DNA of 64,000 nt from Bactrocera neohumeralis (Eukaryota; Arthropoda; Insecta; Diptera; Tephritidae): assembly GCF_024586455.1 (NCBI RefSeq), contig NC_065922.1, positions 38,498,089-38,562,088 on the forward strand, in the 5' to 3' direction. The notes beneath the pieces were generated by a model, which did no database searches, had not been told where the DNA came from, and worked only from the letters and a program-made list of their open reading frames with translations. Below, one piece after another: positions 1 to 12,303 of the stretch. The translations under genes were made by a program, and so were the position numbers. The first letter of the stretch is position 1; each line of letters starts with the position of its first letter.

Positions 1-720
1 GAAACCTACATAGAATCTTAAATAAGCAGTAAGTTAAGTAGCAAGTTGCACCTATGGTCAAAAATTTCGAAAAAGTGGCTGTGGTCTCACCCTCTAATAG
101 GTTTGATGGAAATATCTCCTCGCTACCTACCACCTTGAAGGTATGTATTAAACAAGCTAACTAACCGAACTTAGGCCTTTATTGCTTGTTTTAATATAAT
201 ATGTATTTGGTCAAAACTGGCGTTATGGCGACATATGTACGTTCTTATAGTCCTTATACACCGTAGATAAGGACTTCTTTTCTTCTCGGTGGGTTTAAAA
301 CATTTATGTATATCTGTTGTCTTGTCTCTTATCAAGGCAAAAACATTTACGTTAATGCGAAATTTCTTATTGGAATTATGACATAAAATACTTTGTAGAA
401 TGTAGCCTAAAAACTGGTTACCGCTAGGTCGTCAGTAATTAATGCATTCGTTATCCGAACTTTTGTGCTGGCCTGGGAAAATGTAACTATTTCTCCTCTT
501 TCACTACACGTCGGTGTGATTATCTTACTCGCTCTCTCTCACTGCTTTTGCGCAATTGCTACATATATTTTCTTGCTCTAATTTGCGAAATATTTTGGAA
601 AACTTTCTGTTACTTTTCAGTTAACAGTGTCTTTTTCATTGGTTATTTGTTTGGTTAGCCATGTGTTACTGAAAATAGTTTATTCGATTATTTTTATTGG
701 CGGCCATTAGCGTCTAAATA
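1..720. other. AT-rich DNA, nothing recognised
   Basis: I see no long reading frame, repeat family or RNA gene here. The stretch ends where the TIR of the miniature mariner begins. Confidence 0.4.
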
Positions 721-1228
721 ATGGGTTGTCAAAAAAGTCTTGCGGTATTTTTATTGAATTTTTTTTTCTTATTGAAATTGAAATGAATTTTTGATGACTC
801 ATGCAAAGCTCTTGACCGATGCTACGGCTGCTACTACATATGCCGGTCTCTTTCGACCAATTCAGCGATTTTATCGCAATTTTCGACGACAGGCCTTCCG
901 GAGCGTGGCGCATCTTCGACCACCTCTACACCAGAACGAAAACGTTGAAAGCATCGTTGTGCGGTGGAAATGGAAACTGTATCGGGTCCATAAACTGCAC
1001 AAATTTTATTGGCGGCTTGAGATGCATTTTTGCCTTTATCGTAGTAGTACTGTAAAGTATGCCGTATTTCCTCTTTATTTTGCTCCATGTTTGCGACACG
1101 TGTTAGCTTTCGTGAAATGAGCTTTCCAAAAAGGTATAGCATGAGCCGATGCGACGAATAAAACCAGAACTACGCGCTTTCAGCGCCAACTAGCGAAAAT
1201 ACCGCAAGACTTTTTTGACAACCTATTA
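721..1228 (-). mobile_element. Deletion-derivative mariner (MITE-like), about 0.5 kb
   Basis: Two near-identical inverted ends bracket the element. GGTTGTCAAAAAAGTCTTGC lies at about 724-743, and its reverse complement ends at about 1226; the arms agree over about 28 bp and sit in TA-rich flanks. Full mariners are about 1.3 kb, so roughly 0.8 kb is missing. What remains on the minus strand is the 5' end of the transposase gene followed directly by the 3' end. The catalytic domain is gone, so any movement would need a transposase supplied in trans. The mariner superfamily is clear; the subfamily is not assigned. Confidence 0.85.
753..1088 (-). pseudogene. Mariner transposase, N-terminal DNA-binding part only
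   Basis: Reading down from an ATG at 1086-1088, the frame encodes a mariner paired-type helix-turn-helix region. It includes the segments KGKNASQAANKICAVYG and FQRFRSG and the linker SGRPVVEN (an AT-hook-like GRP). Near 835 the frame shifts: the next segment, SSSRSIGQELCMSHQ, is read in a neighbouring frame. After that the sequence runs straight into the 3' TIR. None of the three catalytic aspartates is present. The start is chosen at MEQNKEE because the upstream in-frame residues do not resemble the family. It is a non-functional remnant. Confidence 0.8.
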
Positions 1229-1229
1229 T

Positions 1230-2830
1230 GATGCACTGGATGACGGAAGCTTTATAAATCAGGTATATAATCAGGTGGTGGAGCACGTTAGTTAGAGTCA
1301 TCAACCACCGATATAAGTTGAACAGGTGAGTAGCTATCACCAAAAAACAGAAAAATTCAATTTGCATTTTAACTTTCGTTTTCAGATTCTAGCTAATGGG
1401 GATACCATGGATTTCATGTTAAGAAACGTAAAAATTGTTTCTAGAAATGTTAAAATTTCAGTTGTTAAACAAAAGATTTCAGGTTAATATGTAGAAACAA
1501 GTTTTAATAACAATTCTAATAAATGAAGTATATTTACTTACCTGTTCTACTTACAAATATACAATTTTGTTCAGTTATGATTAAATAATTTATAATTGTA
1601 TATTATGATACTGTCGATATATGGTCAAAATTATATTCAATATTGAGAACAATTATAAAATTTACTTAATTTTGTTCAGGATCCTTTTACTTTTTGTTTG
1701 ATGAATCCAGTAAACTGCCTTTCATGACTAAATTCAACGAATTCTTGTGTTAAATTCATCTAGTAAGTTTTGCAAGAACCTTAGCGGCATTCCAAATAGA
1801 ATTAGTTACATTGATAGTTCCTGGTTGTAGTCGTCAGGACAACATTATTTTTCTGAAGCCGAACTTTTGTGAGGGAGACCAAGTTAATGCCATTCTTTTG
1901 TTTGGACTGGGTGCGGCTTTGAAAGTATGCAAAAAGGTTATATACATATAATTTAATATATCTTCTATAATGTTCTTAACTTAATCGATCTTAAGCTGCA
2001 ACTAGTGAATCAATTCTTTAGAAACAACATTAAATCAAGTACTTACTTAGACGTGGCACAGATAATGTTACGTTATTTGACGACAGACCAGCAACCTGAA
2101 AAGTGTTGAGTGCCAGCTCAAAGCAAATAAAAATACACTAACTAAATAAATAAATAGTTAATTTAGGCATTACGCAGCCGTGCTTACCTGCGCAACTTTT
2201 TCGCCTGGGTGATGCTTGCTGTAAACGCGTATCACCAATCGAAAGATAATCGTTGCTTACCACGATGACCCAGCTCTAAAAGAGATTGCGTACGCCGTTA
2301 ATTACGCGCAGCGGTGACAGATCCGTGGTTATGCGCTTATTGATGTGGAACATATTTCGCATATTCCAAATCATGCGTTGCGAATTTCAAGGAAATACAA
2401 CCTAGAGGCGGCAAGAATATGTAAGTAATTGGTCTTTCCAACAATAAAGAAGACAATAAGGCAACCTACCTTTGAGTCACTATTGCGAAAAATATGACGC
2501 AACGCGATACAATTCATCTCACACAGTTTCCATCTCGGGCAACGCATTGAGAGTTTTCCTCCGTCCTCTGCAATTATATCAGGATCAATTATTTAGAAAC
2601 AACATCAAATTCAAGAAATTTTCTGCTTTACAAACCTCTTTTTAAAAAATGTATCAGCATTATTGCAATTTCAATGCCGTTATATTAATGATATGTCTCT
2701 ATTTTTATTGTACCGTCACTTTTAGTAAAGAAAACACAGTCACCAAAAAGGTTATAATATGATTGGACTCGATCTACGACCGGTTACCAATTTATTAATT
2801 TGGTTTAGTTCGTTGTGCAAACCAGAGATA
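1230..2830. other. Unannotated; somewhat GC-richer block near 2.04-2.56 kb
   Basis: No reading frame over 65 codons is recognisable. The block at about 2040-2560 has more balanced composition than its surroundings and may be old coding or transposon sequence, but I could not assign it on either strand. Confidence 0.3.
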
Positions 2831-2832
2831 AA

Positions 2833-2935
2833 GAGATGTTCAATTCAACTCTCATTGGAAATGAGAGAAAAATTGCTAAACGGTTAAACCTCTTTAACAC
2901 TTTCAACTGTCAAACTTGTAAGGAAGAGCTAACTG
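2833..2935. repeat. Dispersed repeat R2, copy 1
   Basis: The segment with CATTGGAAATGAGAG, TTGCTAAACG and TTTCAACTGTCAA recurs in the same order and spacing at 16768-16856. The family is not known to me. It is short and non-coding, and is reported because the two copies lie 14 kb apart in the same orientation. Confidence 0.6.
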
Positions 2936-3800
2936 GCGTACATCCCTAAATAAATCGCAAACTTTACGTCAAATTTGCTCTTAACTTCTTATATTAGCAT
3001 AAAAGCAGTAAAATTCAAAACAAGATATTTTTCAGAAAAATTTCAATTTCTTGGATTTCTGCAGTCAACTTTACTTCTTAATGCGCTCGAAAATCGAATT
3101 TTTCAACACTCAACATTACCGCAGCCCGTTACGGTATAAAGCCTACTAGATTGAGGATATGGTTATGTTGGATATTTGAGGCTAGAGAAGGTCTAAACAG
3201 ATTATACCCTTATTTCGAAGCAACCGAAGAAAAGATGGGTACTTAATTTAATTAAGACACCTTGTAATTATATCTGGGGCGGATCCATTCTTTATGGAAT
3301 TTTCATAGACTTTTTATTATATACCATTTATGAAAATTCCATACAGCCTTACTTAAAAAGCCGAATATCTCGAGAAGTATTAATGATAGCGATTTTGCAA
3401 ATAAAACTTCCTACAAGTTTGTCATTTACATTTTTTCGATAGCTCTTGTCATTTACGACATAATTATATACAAAAAAAGCGAATTTCGTGGAAAAATCAG
3501 GCTTAGAGCCCCGTACTACCTCGCCGGTGTGAGTTTCGACTTTATTGCAATGGGCACTTTTGTAGAGTGCACAATTCTGAGGAATATGCGACTAAAGTGA
3601 AAGCGATGCCATAAAATACCTCTGAGCTAAATTTAAAGATTAAAAATCACGATTGTCGTGTGTATTTTCAATGGAAAATTTTTACATGCCTTGGTCCAGT
3701 CCTTAATGTTAATATTAAGGGCTCAAATTTTCAGCGTATTTCCAAGAAAATTTCATGACGGGATTGAAAAAAATGAATAGTTAAAAAAACACCCTAATCT
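2936..3800. other. Unannotated; possible old HINE-M interior
   Basis: A phrase near 3130-3230 (GGTATAAAGCC followed by GAGAAGGTCTAAACAGATT) resembles interior text of family M elements elsewhere, such as 26.3 kb and 40.5 kb. Divergence is too high to set borders. Confidence 0.25.
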
Positions 3801-3819
3801 ATATATATACATATTAGGG

Positions 3820-4320
3820 TCATTCAAAAAAATTTTGTTTATTTTTTCGTTTGGTACTCGGAAAAATAGGCTCCTAGACACCTCTAAGAAAGCCTCTCCA
3901 AGCATGAGTTCTTAATTGTAATGGGAAGGTCCTCCTACATACAGTTTTCTATTTTTTCTTATTATCAGATAGAAAAATTTATATCTCGCTTCCAACTACT
4001 TGAGAAAATATCTAGTTCCTTAGGAAATTGATTGCTCTACAAAAAAGGTCTCTTATGATTTTTTCGTAAACTCAACCGTTTAAAAGATATTAACAGTTAA
4101 AGTTTGATTATTTTTGGGAAAATTTTTTATTTCTTATGAATTTTATAACTAAATGAAAAAAAATTATTATGAATGAAACTCATGGCTGAAAACTCATAGT
4201 TTCGTTGGAAATTTACTGCTCTATAAAAATGGTCTCCTATGATTTTTCGATTAAGTTAAGCGTTTACGAGATATTCATTGACAAACATCAACAATTAATG
4301 AGATAACGAGAAACTGACGA
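3820..4320. repeat. Dispersed repeat R1 with internal degenerate duplication
   Basis: The block at 3847-3903 (TTCGTTTGGTACTCGGAAAA, then AGACACCTCTAAGAAAG) recurs at 8645-8703. Inside this copy a segment containing GCTCTACAAAAAAGGTCTC (about 4034) is echoed at about 4215 (GCTCTATAAAAATGGTCTC). This indicates a degenerate direct repeat with a period near 183 bp. It is non-coding and the family is not recognised. Confidence 0.5.
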
Positions 4321-4339
4321 TTATTTTTAACAGCTTTTC

Positions 4340-4560
4340 CCAGAAAATTAGTTTTCGCACCTAAGCCCCCTTTTCGTAGACCAGGTCACATATGTATAAA
4401 TTATAAGGATGACGAGAAAAATTGATATCCGGGTGATTGTCTGTCTGTCAGTTCGTCCGTCCGTCAGTCATTTCAAGCTGTAAGTTGCGAAAAAATTCAG
4501 ATATCTTGATGAAATTTAGTATGCGGGTTCCTTAGTACAAACAAAAATTACGATGAATAA
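4340..4560 (-). mobile_element. HINE/mini-me fragment with GTCY tract, reversed
   Basis: A (GTCY)n tract at 4438-4469 follows ATAAGGATGACGAG, which is the reverse complement of the family M text just downstream of its tract. The orientation is opposite to the neighbouring fragment at 4.57-5.01 kb, so two pieces meet here head to head. Confidence 0.55.
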
Positions 4561-4569
4561 ATAATTACC

Positions 4570-5012
4570 CCAGATCATTAAATTTTACCACCGAGATGGT
4601 ATGAGAGGGCCTTATGAAAGCCGGTGTGGAAATTGGACGAAGGGCGTGGCACCACCCACTTTTTGGAGAAACCATATATATTGCGATCCGCTCGACCGAT
4701 TTCGACTAAATTAATACGTATCATTCTTCTCATATTCCTATAGCCCAGTGTAAAAATGTGCGACGTAGTACAGCCACGTCTACTTTCTATATAACACAAT
4801 TTCAGATTTCATTAGACTCTTTCACTTTCCAGTATACAAAATACAGATAGACAGGCACTCGCCTTTTACTGGTCACATCATCCTGATCATTTGTAAATAA
4901 CATAAATATATAACCCTATATCTAACTTGATTATTTTTAGGTGATACAAGCAAGCGTTAGGTGAACAAATCTGTTATACTCTGTAACAACACGTTGCAAG
5001 AGTATAAAATAT
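4570..5012 (+). mobile_element. HINE family M, 3' part
   Basis: The segment contains the family's palindromic GC-box text (GGGCGTGGCACCACCCAC near 4645), then TATAACCCTATATCTAAC. It ends with the 3' hairpin arm GTTGCAAGAGTATAAA at about 4992. Order and wording match the complete copy at 12.3-13.4 kb. The 5' stem-loop is absent. It is non-coding. Confidence 0.65.
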
Positions 5013-6768
5013 GTAGATACATATTTAAACATTACAATTTATATATAGCATATCTTTGTTGCTTAAATGTAGTACATATGTCAATAATGAGAAATTTTCT
5101 TGCATATTTTGTGTATTTATAAAGCATATTTTTGTTTTGTTTTTGTGCCTAATATATGAGGGCCCTAGTTATCACAAAATTAAATAACGCTTGTTTCAGA
5201 TCTCAGGAGTTGCCAAAAAATTGCGGTGTCGTCATTACTTCAAAGAGATTTAGAAAGACAAAAATGATTCAACCGTTAGAAATTATCATATGGTATGAGT
5301 TGTTTTGAGACACGAGAAGTCTTTTGAATGCAATATTTTCTTAAAAGTAAGACTAATTTGGTGGTGCACTAATATTACAAAGCTGCTCAGCAGAAACGCA
5401 TGTCTGAACTGATAGAATCTACCATATATAGACACATTAGTGCATTTGTCCTGACTAGCAATGTTGACTCAAGTGATTAAAGAATTTATTGTTTGAAAAA
5501 ATGTTTCAAGCATTTTTCCAAATATGAAATGATTGGCGTTAAAACACTCAAAATTAGTAAGTGCAATGTTTCACAGACTTTAAATTCAAGATTTCTTTAG
5601 AGCGTTTGCATTTTCCAATTGATTTAAAATATTACCTGCGCTGGTTTAGGAAGAGGGTTAAATTTGAAATTATCAATATTTTCTATTTGTCATACTTGGT
5701 AAGTAAAAGCGAACTCGGAACGTCGAACTTAGGTAAATTCATGTTTAGTAAAAGTATGCGATTCTCAAATATGCAACTTCAATCAGTTTACTCATCATCC
5801 CAATTTGTATGTTACAAAAAGGTTAGGGTGAAAAATTGATCTGCTACAAATATTTATTGGCAAAAAAATATTTCGACATAACTATATATGCATACACACG
5901 TACGTAATAACAAACAGTGGTCACATAATGTATACATGTGTATGTACAAAGCCGACTTTATCTTTTTCGCGGTGCATTTTTTGCCGCATGGTTGACACTA
6001 CCTGGGTAATGCAATATTCAAATATTCCTCCCTTCCGTGCGTCGATGGAGGCATATGCAAAAAGGGGCTGCAATTTTAAACTGCTTCCGGGAATTAGAGT
6101 TACACGTGGCTGTTATTGAACACTTGGTCGTTAGATTTTATTCTTTTTTGTGTACACTAAATTTTATCCAGAATTGATATAAACTCTTTTTTAATGAATT
6201 CTCTTCAGCGTGGTGGTGGAATTAAAAAAAGGCATTAATCGAAAAATAGGAGCGCTCATATGGTGATATTATTATCGTATACATATGTATTTTATTCGTT
6301 CACTACGCAAACATAAATTAAAAATTTTAATTTGGAAACCGTTACATAGAGTACACACGCTATTTTTGCTCAGATTTGAATCTGTACCTAATGGTGGTGC
6401 CATTTAATGTTTTACAACTCACACTTTGAGGTTTATGAACCGAAAATTATCATATATTGGTAATAACATAATATTGCTTATATTTTCGATATTAAGATAT
6501 CATATACTATATATAACATTTAAATATTTTATATCCTCCTGCGTGACTGGGGCAATTATTTCACAGCCTATCTTTTTGCCAAGAACAACTCAACTTTATA
6601 GAAATCTTTCAGGCGTTCGAAGACCGCAGAAACTTTGAAAACTGTTCATACATAGTATGGCACCAACTTCAGTGATTTTGTTGTGGAGAAAGATTTGTCA
6701 CAGCTACGAACACGTGTTAAAGAGTTATTCTATAATACAATGTTTAATCGTCGTTTTAAACGAATCTT
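5013..6768. other. Unannotated AT-rich sequence
   Basis: Only short open frames occur, up to 92 codons with low-complexity composition. None resembles a known domain. Confidence 0.35.
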
Positions 6769-6836
6769 TCAATATAATATAATATAATATAATATAATAT
6801 AATATAATGTATAATATAATATAATAATATAATATA
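6769..6836. repeat. AATAT/TAATA microsatellite
   Basis: About 68 bp of almost uninterrupted AATAT-type pentamer units, with a few insertions in the second half. It is a simple tandem repeat. Confidence 0.95.
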
Positions 6837-6839
6837 AAA

Positions 6840-8634
6840 TAAGTTTATTTATCGAAATATATTCAATATTGTAACTGCATTCACATCTTCTGTTCGACGA
6901 ACACATAAACATTACCGACCTGAATAGGCATTTTCTGCCTGGTCCTCAATTTAAAATTTATTCGCTGTCAGACAATTTTTATTGAACGATAAGGATCGAT
7001 AAATTAACTCATTTTTAGCATTCGATGAAATAGTTTCCATGGGTTTTACTCACAAAGGTGAACATTCTGCTACTGGAGAGGTAAAGAGGCTAACAATTCC
7101 CTTTCCTTATCGTTGGGATAGAAATCTGCTACTGCTAAATGTACCCATAATCTCATAGATCTCACTGGTAAGTGCACTCGTGAAGCCGCGAAGAATAACT
7201 GAACAAAAATGCGCAAACACCTCGAGCTGATTGTTCTGATCGTGTTAAATCATTTAATTTGATCAACATCTTGCATTAGTTTGGTAATGGCACATACTGT
7301 GCGAAAGCCAGGTTCAGCTATCCCTCCTCGTGCATTTACGATGGGAGCATCTAATTCAATTCGTGACATATGCATATGCAACTATGTATATTGAACTATT
7401 GTGCATTATTCTGTGTCATCCAAGGAAACCCCTTTACAGCCACTTGAAGGTAGGAATACACTTTCTGCAGCAAGCAAGCAAGCAGGAGATCACTAAAAGC
7501 GAGCCAGGGTTAATTCATTGCGCGATTCTAACCCCTTCTTTCACTTTTTCTGCAAACTCATTTCAGGTATATCATCCGTTCGTACATACATATGTATGTA
7601 TGTGTGTATGCGCAAATCCAAATATAGATATATCCACATGTGTGCACATATTTTTATTTTTGTACTTTAACTCTGTGACGCTGCATGTAGGATCCCTACG
7701 TTTTTTTTTTTTAATTGGTAAACAAAATGTACCTACCGTGAGAAGACATCGTCTTGCATGGCGTTATAGTTTATTGAATGTGTACTCTTAAGCGCAACCC
7801 TTTTGATAAATTTGAATTAATCCGGAAAAGTATGCGCTATCCCAAACCGAGCACGTATGACTAAAACAGACCTTCAGGTAAATATGTCAATGCCAAAAGA
7901 TCATTTTTCACTTTTGTATTTTTCCCCCCGACATCACTAATATTTTCTTGTGTTGCATGGAAGCTTTGGCAGATCTTAAGTTCATTGCAATATACGGAAA
8001 TAACGTAGTATTGTGCCATAGCCTCTCTAGCGAAATGTGTGTATGTTTGTCGGAATTCACATTCAACGGTATGTACGGTTGTTAACCTTAGCACTTGAGT
8101 CATCAACAGATTTTAGGTATACGTACATACTGTTATGCATAATGCACGTATGGATGTGCTTCATATGTAGTCGGATCGTCGTGACTTCAAGGATCTAAAA
8201 TACAAGTATGTCAAAGGATATGAAAAGGAAATACGAGGTGATGGAGAATCAACGGTTAAGCCACAAAGTAACCCTAATATTTATTTACACTTTAATGAAT
8301 AACGCGGATACGTCAACTTCATAGTTTTTGGTCTCAATGCAGAAAGCTTTTTGGGTCAGCGAAGACCGAAGGTTAGGCATCTTAAATATCATTCTTGACC
8401 TGACTACAGTGAAATTCAGAGCAACTTTCTCTTCATTGTTCAGTGCTGGAGAAAATTTATATGGCCAAAGTCTAACAAAAAAACTTACATACTATTAGAG
8501 TTATAAGTTATAATGTGTAATCCAACAACAATTTTTTAAACAAGTGTAAAAATTTATGATTTTACAATGCGTTATGACATGTGTGAGAGTATGTGGTATA
8601 TATTTTACGAAAGTAGGTGGTTTTTGTCAAAAAA
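6840..8634. other. Unannotated; one short tephritid/fly-type ATGT microsatellite
   Basis: The longest open frame (7330-7791, + strand) crosses a CATATGTATGTATG microsatellite and poly-T, lacks a domain and is judged spurious. No other feature was found. Confidence 0.35.
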
Positions 8635-8710
8635 ATAATAATTTTTTCGCTTGGTATTCTGAAAAATAGGTTTTTAGACACCTCTAAGGAAGTCTCTCTA
8701 AGTACGCGAA
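8635..8710. repeat. Dispersed repeat R1, copy 2 (partial)
   Basis: It matches the R1 copy at 3847-3903, including TTCGCTTGGTATTCTGAAAA and AGACACCTCTAAGGAAG, in the same orientation. Only this central block is shared. Confidence 0.6.
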
Positions 8711-9290
8711 AAACGTGGATAAGTCAGTGGATAAATAGTGAAAAACTAATGATCAGCTGAAAGAAATTTCAATTTATTTATGTCTGACCGGGCCAACGTG
8801 AGATTTATAACGCCTCTCAATAATGAATTCTTATCTCAAAGTACTATGTAAATCATGACAGCGGGAATACCTATAATAATTTGGTGCTGTTTCTCCTATT
8901 ATGGAACAGGTCCTGTACTACATTCAAGGATACAATACATAATTTGCAAAACACTAAAATGAGCGAAGTTATTTTAATTATGCAAATTTCGTTTAGGGTT
9001 TAAACATAAAGTTTTACAAGAGAGTCAGTTTATTGGTTTAAATATTTACATAATTACAGATCTACTTCCTTAGACTTTACTGTATTTTTAGCTGTTTCGG
9101 ATAACAATATAAACGAAATTATTTTTTAACTCACCATGATGATGAATGATTTTATTGACATTTATTTTACGAATGCTTAAGGATATCTTAAACTCCTTTC
9201 CCTAATCATTTCTCGCAGGGGTTTAGAATAATGATACAATCTTGAAATTATAACTTATTCAGATATTTTAGATCTGGTGAAATTATGATA
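8711..9290. other. Unannotated AT-rich sequence
   Basis: No gene, repeat or RNA signature was seen. Confidence 0.35.
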
Positions 9291-9291
9291 A

Positions 9292-10147
9292 AAACAAGTA
9301 AAAACGTTAACTTCGGCTGCACCGAAGCTAATATACCCTTTACAGGTGCATTTCTTTTAGTAACTATGTGTTCGGTTTGTATGGAAGCTATATGCTATAG
9401 TAATCCGATCTGAACAATTATTTCGGAGATTATATTATTACCTTAAGCAGTAATCCATGTCAAATTTCGTGAAGATATCACGTCAAATGCGAAAGTTTTC
9501 CATACAAGCCCTTGATTCCGATCGTTCGGTTTGTATGACAGCTATATGCTATAGTGACCCGATCTGAACAATTTCTTCGGATATTACATTGTTGCCCTAG
9601 AAAATATTCTATACCAAATTTCGTGAATACATCTTGTCGATTGCAAAAGTTTTCCATACCAGCACTTGTTTCCGATCATTCAGTTTGTATGGCAGCTATA
9701 TGTTATAGTTAACCGATTTGAACAATTTCTTCGGAGATTACATTGTTGCCTTAGAAATTAGTCTATACCAAATTTTGTGAAGATACATTGTCAAATGTGA
9801 AAGTTTTCCATACAAGAACTTGATTGGGATCGTTCAGTTTGTATGGCAGCTATATGTTATAGTGGTCCGATATCGGCAGTTCCGACAAATGAGCAGCTTC
9901 TTGAAGAGAAAATGACGTTTGCAAAATTTCAAAACGATATCTGAAAAACTTAGGGACTAGTTCGTATATTTACAGACAGCGGACAGACGGACGGACAGAC
10001 AGACGGACGGACAGACGGACGTGGCTAAATCGACTCAGCTCAACATACTGATCATTTATATATATACTTTATAGGGTCTCCGACGCTTCCTTCTGGGTGT
10101 TACAAACTTCGTGGCAAACTTAATATACCCTGTTCGGGGTATACTTA
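9292..10147 (+). mobile_element. HINE/mini-me family D, apparently full length
   Basis: The 5' end reads AACAAGTAAAAACGTTAACT, then a perfect 6-bp stem-loop (CTTCGG, loop, CCGAAG at about 9311-9327) and TATACCC. Next come three 154-bp tandem units plus a partial fourth (9371-9870) and a (GACGGACR)n tract at 9973-10023. A TATATATA run follows, and the 3' hairpin TACCCTGTTCGGGGTA lies near 10126-10142. Two simple tracts, (TA)n and (GTCY)n, are the hallmark of mini-me/DINE-1 elements, now placed with Helentrons as non-autonomous HINEs. No protein is encoded. Placing this family among Helentrons is by structure only. Confidence 0.75.
9371..9832 (+). repeat. Three 154-bp tandem units inside HINE-D
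   Basis: The phrase GTTTGTATGG(C/A)AGCTATATG recurs at 9371, 9525, 9679 and 9833, giving three equal intervals of exactly 154 bp. Each unit also carries CGAAAGTTTTCCATAC-type text. The copy at 43.6-44.2 kb has two such intervals, and the copy at 61.1 kb has none. Confidence 0.9.
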
Positions 10148-10149
10148 AA

Positions 10150-11485
10150 AAGTATTGAAGTACTTATAATGTCAATATAACAATTTCATCTAAATGTATG
10201 TTTACTCATCATTTTTTCGTCATCTATGTTAATAGAACGATATGCATTCTGAATTATATTTCGACCATAGGGTTTAAGGTCTTTAAAATCAGGAGTAGCT
10301 AAAGCTTAGGAATGAAAGTAATCTCTGAAATATTGAACACTACGTTATTATCTGAGCCATGGCCTCTAATTGAACAAACTTTTTTCGAAACTGTTTGGCA
10401 ACAACAGTGACACATATGTTTCTGAATATGTTCATACGCACACGTTTGTATGTAAGTATGTATATAAATATTTTCTATAAAAAGCTAATATGGCTTCTGA
10501 AGGGTGGTGAATAAATGGGTTGGTCATTGCCTGCAACCTGCAAAAGAAGGAAAGAAAGAGGTATATTTTATTGAACAAGGCAGCATAAGTCGAATGACCC
10601 TTTCAGACCACACGAGTATGAGGACATTTGCATGTATATGTGTATATGTATTTCAAATTTGTATTTCCCATATAGAAATCAAAACAAATGGCGCTGATTC
10701 TTCATGTACATACAAAAAAAATTCGTGAAAAGTCCACCCCTAACGTTAGTAATGTCCATTTCATTTGCTTAAAATGGCAACGTTTGGTGCAGTGCTTCAA
10801 ATTGTGTTTTGTACACTTCTGTGCTTACTTATTTATGCATATGTATGTCGTATTTATTTGTATATTTGTATATCAAATTTAGCTGTATTCTAATCTGAAT
10901 GGAGAAGTAGCAGCAAATATGACTAGTAACTAGAGTTTGCAAACCTCTTTCACTGGTCTATTGTAGGATGCGAATTCGGAGAACTTTTACCAGCTGTCCT
11001 GAAATTATTGGAAAGTTAATTCATTTAGTTTATGCAAATTTGTATACGTTAAACCGTCGAAAATTCTTGAAAACCAACTTTTGAACGAAGTAAAAAATTA
11101 TTCCAATTTTAACTACACTCTGAAGGGACAAAGAGTTTCGTATGATATGTATAAACTTTCCCTAAGATACTCATTTCTTTTCACTTGCAATTATTATTCG
11201 CGTTGGATACTTTAACCTAGGTTTAGCAATAATATTGCTATTGACGGGTACTCTAAAATACTTCCATTATCTAAAAAGTTTCAGATCAAATACTGTTGGA
11301 AGATTTTCATAATGATTTTAAATATTTTTCTTAAGATGCGCTTTTTCTGTAGTACTTATGACTTACATATTATATTTTCTAAACAATTTCGACTACTATA
11401 TACAGATAAAATCGGAGTTCATAACATCTCCTATCCATTGAAATTTAGAACACTGTTCATATGTTACCCATTAGTACAAAAAAGT
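10150..11485. other. Unannotated AT-rich sequence with short ATGT runs
   Basis: Only short microsatellite-like runs (about 10445-10470) and spurious short frames were seen. Confidence 0.35.
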
Positions 11486-11489
11486 TAAA

Positions 11490-12142
11490 ATTCGTAGATG
11501 GGCGTAATCGGTCCACTGCTACGCCCACAAATCGCCATTAACAACGAAAACATATAATATAAAGTGCCACTACGGTGACTACTACGGTTAGTATGACAAC
11601 GGGACCCGTCTGACCAATTTCGACAAAATGGCACTCTTTTCATATTCTTACGTTACTCTGTGAAAATGAGTGAAATCGGACAATAAACACGCCTTCTTCC
11701 CATATAACACAGTTTTAAATTCCACTTGATTTTTTTTTAATTTTTGGTACACAAATCAAGAAGCAATTAAACTTTGCACGAATAATGCCTTTAGTGTATG
11801 ATACCTTATGACAAACAATTTCTCAAATCCAACCAAAAGAATTTCGAACTTCTGGTTGACGTTGTACCGCATATATCGGCCAATATGTGAGTTATCCCAA
11901 TCAAAATAAGAGGGTGTGTTTTATTCACAAGATTGTATCTTCGTGCCTAAAATTTATAAATTTGAGCTAAAACTTAGCCTAGCCCCTAAATAACTAATAT
12001 CAAGATTTTCGAACATCCGGCTGACTTTACTCTATATGATTGGTTTTACTCCTTAAAGTATTTCCCTGACTTTGATTCTTGCAAGTTGCAAGAGTATAAA
12101 ATGTTCGGTTGCATCCGAACTTAGTTCTTCCTTACTTGTTAT
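11490..12142 (-). mobile_element. HINE family M, 5' half, reversed
   Basis: Read on the minus strand from 12142, it starts AACAAGTAAGGAAGAACTAA. A perfect stem-loop follows (GTTCGG, loop, CCGAAC), then TTTTATACTCTTGCAA. GC-box wording (GGGCGTAATCGGTCCACTGC) near 11500 and other family M phrases follow inward. The GTCY tract and 3' hairpin are missing, so it is truncated on its inner side. Confidence 0.65.
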
Positions 12143-12303
12143 TATTGAAAATGGCTTAAATGAGTACAACTTCATATTATACGTTCACTTAGTTTTGATA
12201 AGATATATTACATAGTGATCGATATATACGGTATAAAGTTAACTGGAAGCTATTAGATTTATTTGGTTATATTAATTTTTAGCATCAAGAAATGATATTA
12301 TAA

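Noticed and set aside
7330..7791. 153-codon plus-strand frame as a gene
   Set aside because: It includes CATATGTATGTATG repeat and a poly-T run translated as low-complexity residues; no domain was seen.
9371..9870. CRISPR-like array (regularly spaced repeats)
   Set aside because: The units are contiguous 154-bp tandem repeats without unique spacers, inside a eukaryotic HINE element.
9973..10023. Independent GACGGACR satellite
   Set aside because: The tract occurs at the same internal position in several elements (13.18, 38.93 and 43.70 kb), so it is a built-in part of mini-me/DINE-like elements.
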